DNA from: Stenotrophomonas maltophilia
GTDB taxonomy: Bacteria; Pseudomonadota; Gammaproteobacteria; Xanthomonadales; Xanthomonadaceae
DNA: 64,000 bases
Assembly (NCBI GenBank): GCA_002387845.1
Contig: DGLB01000023.1
Coordinates: 85,597 to 149,596 of the forward strand
Reading direction: 5' to 3'
The notes beneath the pieces are model-generated. The model worked only from the letters and a program-made list of their open reading frames with translations, was not told the origin of the DNA and made no database searches. The translations under genes and the position numbers were made by a program. The first letter of the stretch is position 1; every line of letters starts with the position of its first letter. Below are positions 61,530-64,000 of this stretch, in pieces.

Positions 61530-63272
61530 ATGAACATGCGCAACCCGACCGCTCTACTTCCCCGCCCGAAACGCCGGGTGCTGCTGTGCTGCGCCGTGCT
61601 GCTGGCGCTGTCGGCACCGTCCGGGGCGATGGCCGCGCAGGAAACCACCATGGTCAAGCTGATCCGCGGCCTGATCGCCAGTGGCGCACTGCGCCCTGAG
61701 GACGGCCAGGCGCTGCTGGCCCAGGCCGAAGCCGAAGCCGCGGCCGCTGAAGCCAGCAAGGCCGGCACGGCAGCGGCCGTGACCGGCGGGGTGGCGCTGG
61801 AGGCCGGCGACGTACGCGTGCCCTACGTGCCGCAGCACGTACGCGACGAGATCCGCGACGAAGTACGCCAGGATGTGATGCAGCAGGCCAGTGAACAGGG
61901 CTGGGCCGCGCCGAATGAAGTGGCCGAATGGACCAAGCGGATCAAGGTCGCCGGTGACGTGCGCGTGCGCAACGAATCGCGCTTCTATTCCGACAGCAAC
62001 AGCGATATCGAGATTGACTGGGCCGCGATCAACGATGGCAGCGGCTATGACACCAATCCGAATACCAACCTGGACCTGCCGCCCCTGCGTAACAGCCGCC
62101 AGGACCGCCGCAATCTGTGGCGCGTGCGCGCACGCCTCGGGGTGGAGGCGGAGATCAGCGAGCGCACCCGCGCCGGCATCCGCCTGGCCAGTGGCAGCAG
62201 CGACGGCCCGGTGTCGACCACCGACACGCTCGGTGGCGGCATGGAAAAGAAAGACATCTGGCTGGACCAGGTGTGGCTTTCCTACGCACCGACCTACTGG
62301 GTAACGGTGAAGGGCGGTCGCTTCGGCAATCCGTTCTGGTCCAGCGACACGCTGTTCTCCAATGACCTGAACTTCGACGGCCTGGCCGCCAACTTCCTCA
62401 GCCCGCCGCAGGGGCAGGGCAACTGGTCGGTGTTCGGCAACCTCGCCGTGGTGCCGCTGGAATACACCTCGGACAATTCCCCGAGCGCCAGCCAGGTCAA
62501 GACCCCGAACGAGAACAAGTGGCTCAGCGGTGCGCAGGTCGGCATCGACTGGCGCTTCAATGACAACCACAGCGTGCGTGCGGCCGTGGCCTACTACGAC
62601 TACAAGAACATCAGCGGCAAGGTGTCCTCGCCGTGCCTGCTGTACGCCGGCGCGCCGGGCTGCGACACCGACTGGTCGCGTCCGGCGTTCATGCAGAAGG
62701 GCAACACGCTCATGCTGCTGCGTGACATCGCGCTCAATCCGCTGGACCCGGCCAACACCCCGACCCCGCAGTATGTGGGCCTGGCCTCGGCATTCCGCCT
62801 GGCCGACCTCAACCTGCGCTGGGATGCCGCGCTCAGCCATCGCATGGACATGCGCCTGGAGGCGGATTACATCCGCAACCTGGCTTACGACCAGAATGCG
62901 ATGTTCAGCCGCGCCAATGGCGGCATCGTCAACAACTTCGGCAATGGGGGCACCACCACCGCCGAATCGTTCCGCAGCGGCGACACTGCATGGATGCTGC
63001 AGGCCACGTTTGGCGACGTGGAGCTGAAGCAGAAGGGACAGTGGCAGGCGCTGCTGGGCTACAAGCGGATCGAGCCGGATGCGCTGCCGGACGCGTACAA
63101 CGATTCCAACTTCCACCTCGGTGGCACCAACGCACGCGGCTACTACGTGGGCGGTGCGTACATGTTCGATCACCGCACCTGGGTGAGCGGCAAGTGGATG
63201 GCCGCCAAGGAAGTGTTCGGCCCGCCGCTGGCCATCGACGTGTTCCAGCTCGAGTTCAATACCGGGTTCTGA
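61530..63272 (+). CDS. Putative outer-membrane porin
   Basis: A 580-residue outer-membrane protein with a signal peptide (to about residue 34, AMA), a short helical, possibly trimerising segment (about 40-110; IASGALRPEDGQALLAQAEAEAAAAEASK, then RDEIRDEVRQDVMQQ) and a beta-barrel with alternating strands (RRNLWRVRARLGVEAEIS, VTVKGGRFGNPFWSS, WLSGAQVGIDWRF, FQLEFNTGF). It ends in a terminal Phe, as barrels do. It fits the 'putative porin' family often found beside ExbB-ExbD genes. The mature start QETTMVKL faintly resembles a TonB box. The ATG at 61530 was chosen over a GTG one codon earlier. Confidence 0.85.
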   Translation: MNMRNPTALLPRPKRRVLLCCAVLLALSAPSGAMAAQETTMVKLIRGLIASGALRPEDGQALLAQAEAEAAAAEASKAGTAAAVTGGVALEAGDVRVPYVPQHVRDEIRDEVRQDVMQQASEQGWAAPNEVAEWTKRIKVAGDVRVRNESRFYSDSNSDIEIDWAAINDGSGYDTNPNTNLDLPPLRNSRQDRRNLWRVRARLGVEAEISERTRAGIRLASGSSDGPVSTTDTLGGGMEKKDIWLDQVWLSYAPTYWVTVKGGRFGNPFWSSDTLFSNDLNFDGLAANFLSPPQGQGNWSVFGNLAVVPLEYTSDNSPSASQVKTPNENKWLSGAQVGIDWRFNDNHSVRAAVAYYDYKNISGKVSSPCLLYAGAPGCDTDWSRPAFMQKGNTLMLLRDIALNPLDPANTPTPQYVGLASAFRLADLNLRWDAALSHRMDMRLEADYIRNLAYDQNAMFSRANGGIVNNFGNGGTTTAESFRSGDTAWMLQATFGDVELKQKGQWQALLGYKRIEPDALPDAYNDSNFHLGGTNARGYYVGGAYMFDHRTWVSGKWMAAKEVFGPPLAIDVFQLEFNTGF

Positions 63273-63283
63273 GCAAGGCGGGA

Positions 63284-63326
63284 GCGGGCATGGGGGTGCA
63301 GGATGCAACCCTCATGCCCGCATTTT
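63284..63326. terminator. Terminator between the porin and pirin genes
   Basis: Arms GCGGGCATG (63284-63292) and CATGCCCGC (63313-63321) form a long stem with internal pairing, followed by ATTTTG. It lies between two convergent genes and probably serves both. Confidence 0.75.
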
Positions 63327-63331
63327 GCCCA

Positions 63332-64000
63332 TTACAACGGCAGATCAAACACCAGCACCTCGGCATCGCGCCCGTTCTCCAGCGTCACCTGCGCCTCATC
63401 GCGGATCTGCAGCGCATCGCCGGTATCCAGGGTGATGCCATTGACCTTCACCTGGCCACGCGCCACCTGCACATAGCTGCCGCGCCCCGGAGCCAGCTCC
63501 AGCCGGGCCTGCTCATCCCCATCAAACAACCCGGCATAGATGCGTGCGTTCTGGTGGATCTTCAGCGAGCCATCGCGGCCGTCCTCGGAGACGATCAGGC
63601 GCAGCTGGCCACGCTTGGTTTCCGGTGCGAAGTGGGTTTCCTCATAGCTCGGGGCGATGCCTTCGACCTCCGGGAACAGCCAGATCTGCAGGAAGTGCAC
63701 GGTTTCATCGGCCGAGTGGTTGAACTCGCTGTGGCTGACCCCGCTGCCGGCGCTCATGCGCTGCACGTCGCCGTAACGCAGCACCGAGCCGGTGCCCATC
63801 GAGTCCTTGTGCTCCAGCGCACCGCCCAGTACGTAGGACACGATCTCCATGTTGCTGTGGCTGTGGGTGCCGAAGCCCTGTCCGCCGATCACCTTGTCCT
63901 CGTTGATCACCCGCAGCGGGCCGAAGCTGGTGTAACGCGGGTCGTAGTAGTTGGCGAACGAGAACGTGTGCTGGGAGTTCAGCCAGCCATGGTTGGCCTG
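63332..64000 (-). CDS. Pirin-family protein, 5' end outside the window
   Basis: A cupin protein of the pirin/YhhW type, some of which oxidise quercetin. The frame stays open to the window edge: reading inward from position 64000 it gives HGWLNSQHTFSFANYYDPR and then RVINEDKVIGGQGFGTHSHS, the classic pirin N-terminus, so only a few residues are missing. Metal-site residues are in GTHSHSNMEIVSYVLGG with EHKDSMG. The 223 visible residues include both cupin halves. It appears to be core genome beyond the secretion locus. Confidence 0.9.
   Translation of the reverse strand, partial: QANHGWLNSQHTFSFANYYDPRYTSFGPLRVINEDKVIGGQGFGTHSHSNMEIVSYVLGGALEHKDSMGTGSVLRYGDVQRMSAGSGVSHSEFNHSADETVHFLQIWLFPEVEGIAPSYEETHFAPETKRGQLRLIVSEDGRDGSLKIHQNARIYAGLFDGDEQARLELAPGRGSYVQVARGQVKVNGITLDTGDALQIRDEAQVTLENGRDAEVLVFDLPL

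Overview
The window is high-GC gammaproteobacterial chromosome, most like Stenotrophomonas or a close relative in the Xanthomonadaceae. This rests on four things: the housekeeping gene order (pyrG-eno-ftsB-ispD-ispF-truD-surE-pcm-yqaA-nlpD, then rlmE-ftsH-folP-miaA-hfq-hflX, then lexA-recA-recX-alaS-csrA-tRNA-Ser); a perfect Xanthomonadales-type LexA box; several short GTAG-tagged palindromes like the SMAG/REP elements of Stenotrophomonas; and the absence of rpoS after nlpD. The assignment comes from pattern recognition only.

Positions 1-28358 are core genome. parE lies on the minus strand behind a strong terminator. A plus-strand run then carries nucleotide synthesis (pyrG), glycolysis (eno), division (ftsB), isoprenoid synthesis (ispD, ispF), RNA modification (truD, rlmE, miaA), protein and cell-wall maintenance (surE, pcm, nlpD, ftsH), folate synthesis (folP), RNA regulation (hfq, csrA) and the SOS group (lexA, recA, recX). 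Many genes overlap by one to four bases and probably form operons. Short minus-strand genes (smr, an Mth938-family gene, yhbY) are set between them. kdsA, usual between pyrG and eno in pseudomonads, is not there. The segment ends with csrA, tRNA-Ser(GCU) and a terminator.

Positions 28536-63272 form one large accessory locus for regulated surface secretion. It opens with a cell-surface-signalling trio: a periplasmic STN protein with a TonB-like C-terminus, an ECF sigma factor and a FecR-type anti-sigma factor. Two paralogous Phd-like proteins of unusual make-up follow, then type II secretion genes gspG-K-L-M-D-E-F, a DING/PstS-like exported protein and a 4,132-residue filamentous-haemagglutinin-type TpsA protein. 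The remaining type II genes come next (gspH-I-J on the minus strand, gspC on the plus strand), then a small secreted protein, the TpsB outer-membrane transporter, an ExbB-like proton channel carrying a large extracytoplasmic DUF2341/LamG-like domain, ExbD, a TonB-like protein and a porin. The gene set matches what I recall of the Pseudomonas aeruginosa VreA-VreI-VreR (PUMA3) / Hxc / PdtA-PdtB / ExbB2-ExbD2 phosphate-starvation locus, with a different arrangement and several unusual domain fusions. My working model is that VreAIR-like signalling turns on a dedicated type II system (cargo perhaps the DING protein) and a two-partner-secreted giant adhesin, with an Exb-TonB motor serving the envelope.

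The window ends inside a minus-strand pirin-family gene. No CRISPR array, prophage or intact insertion sequence was seen.
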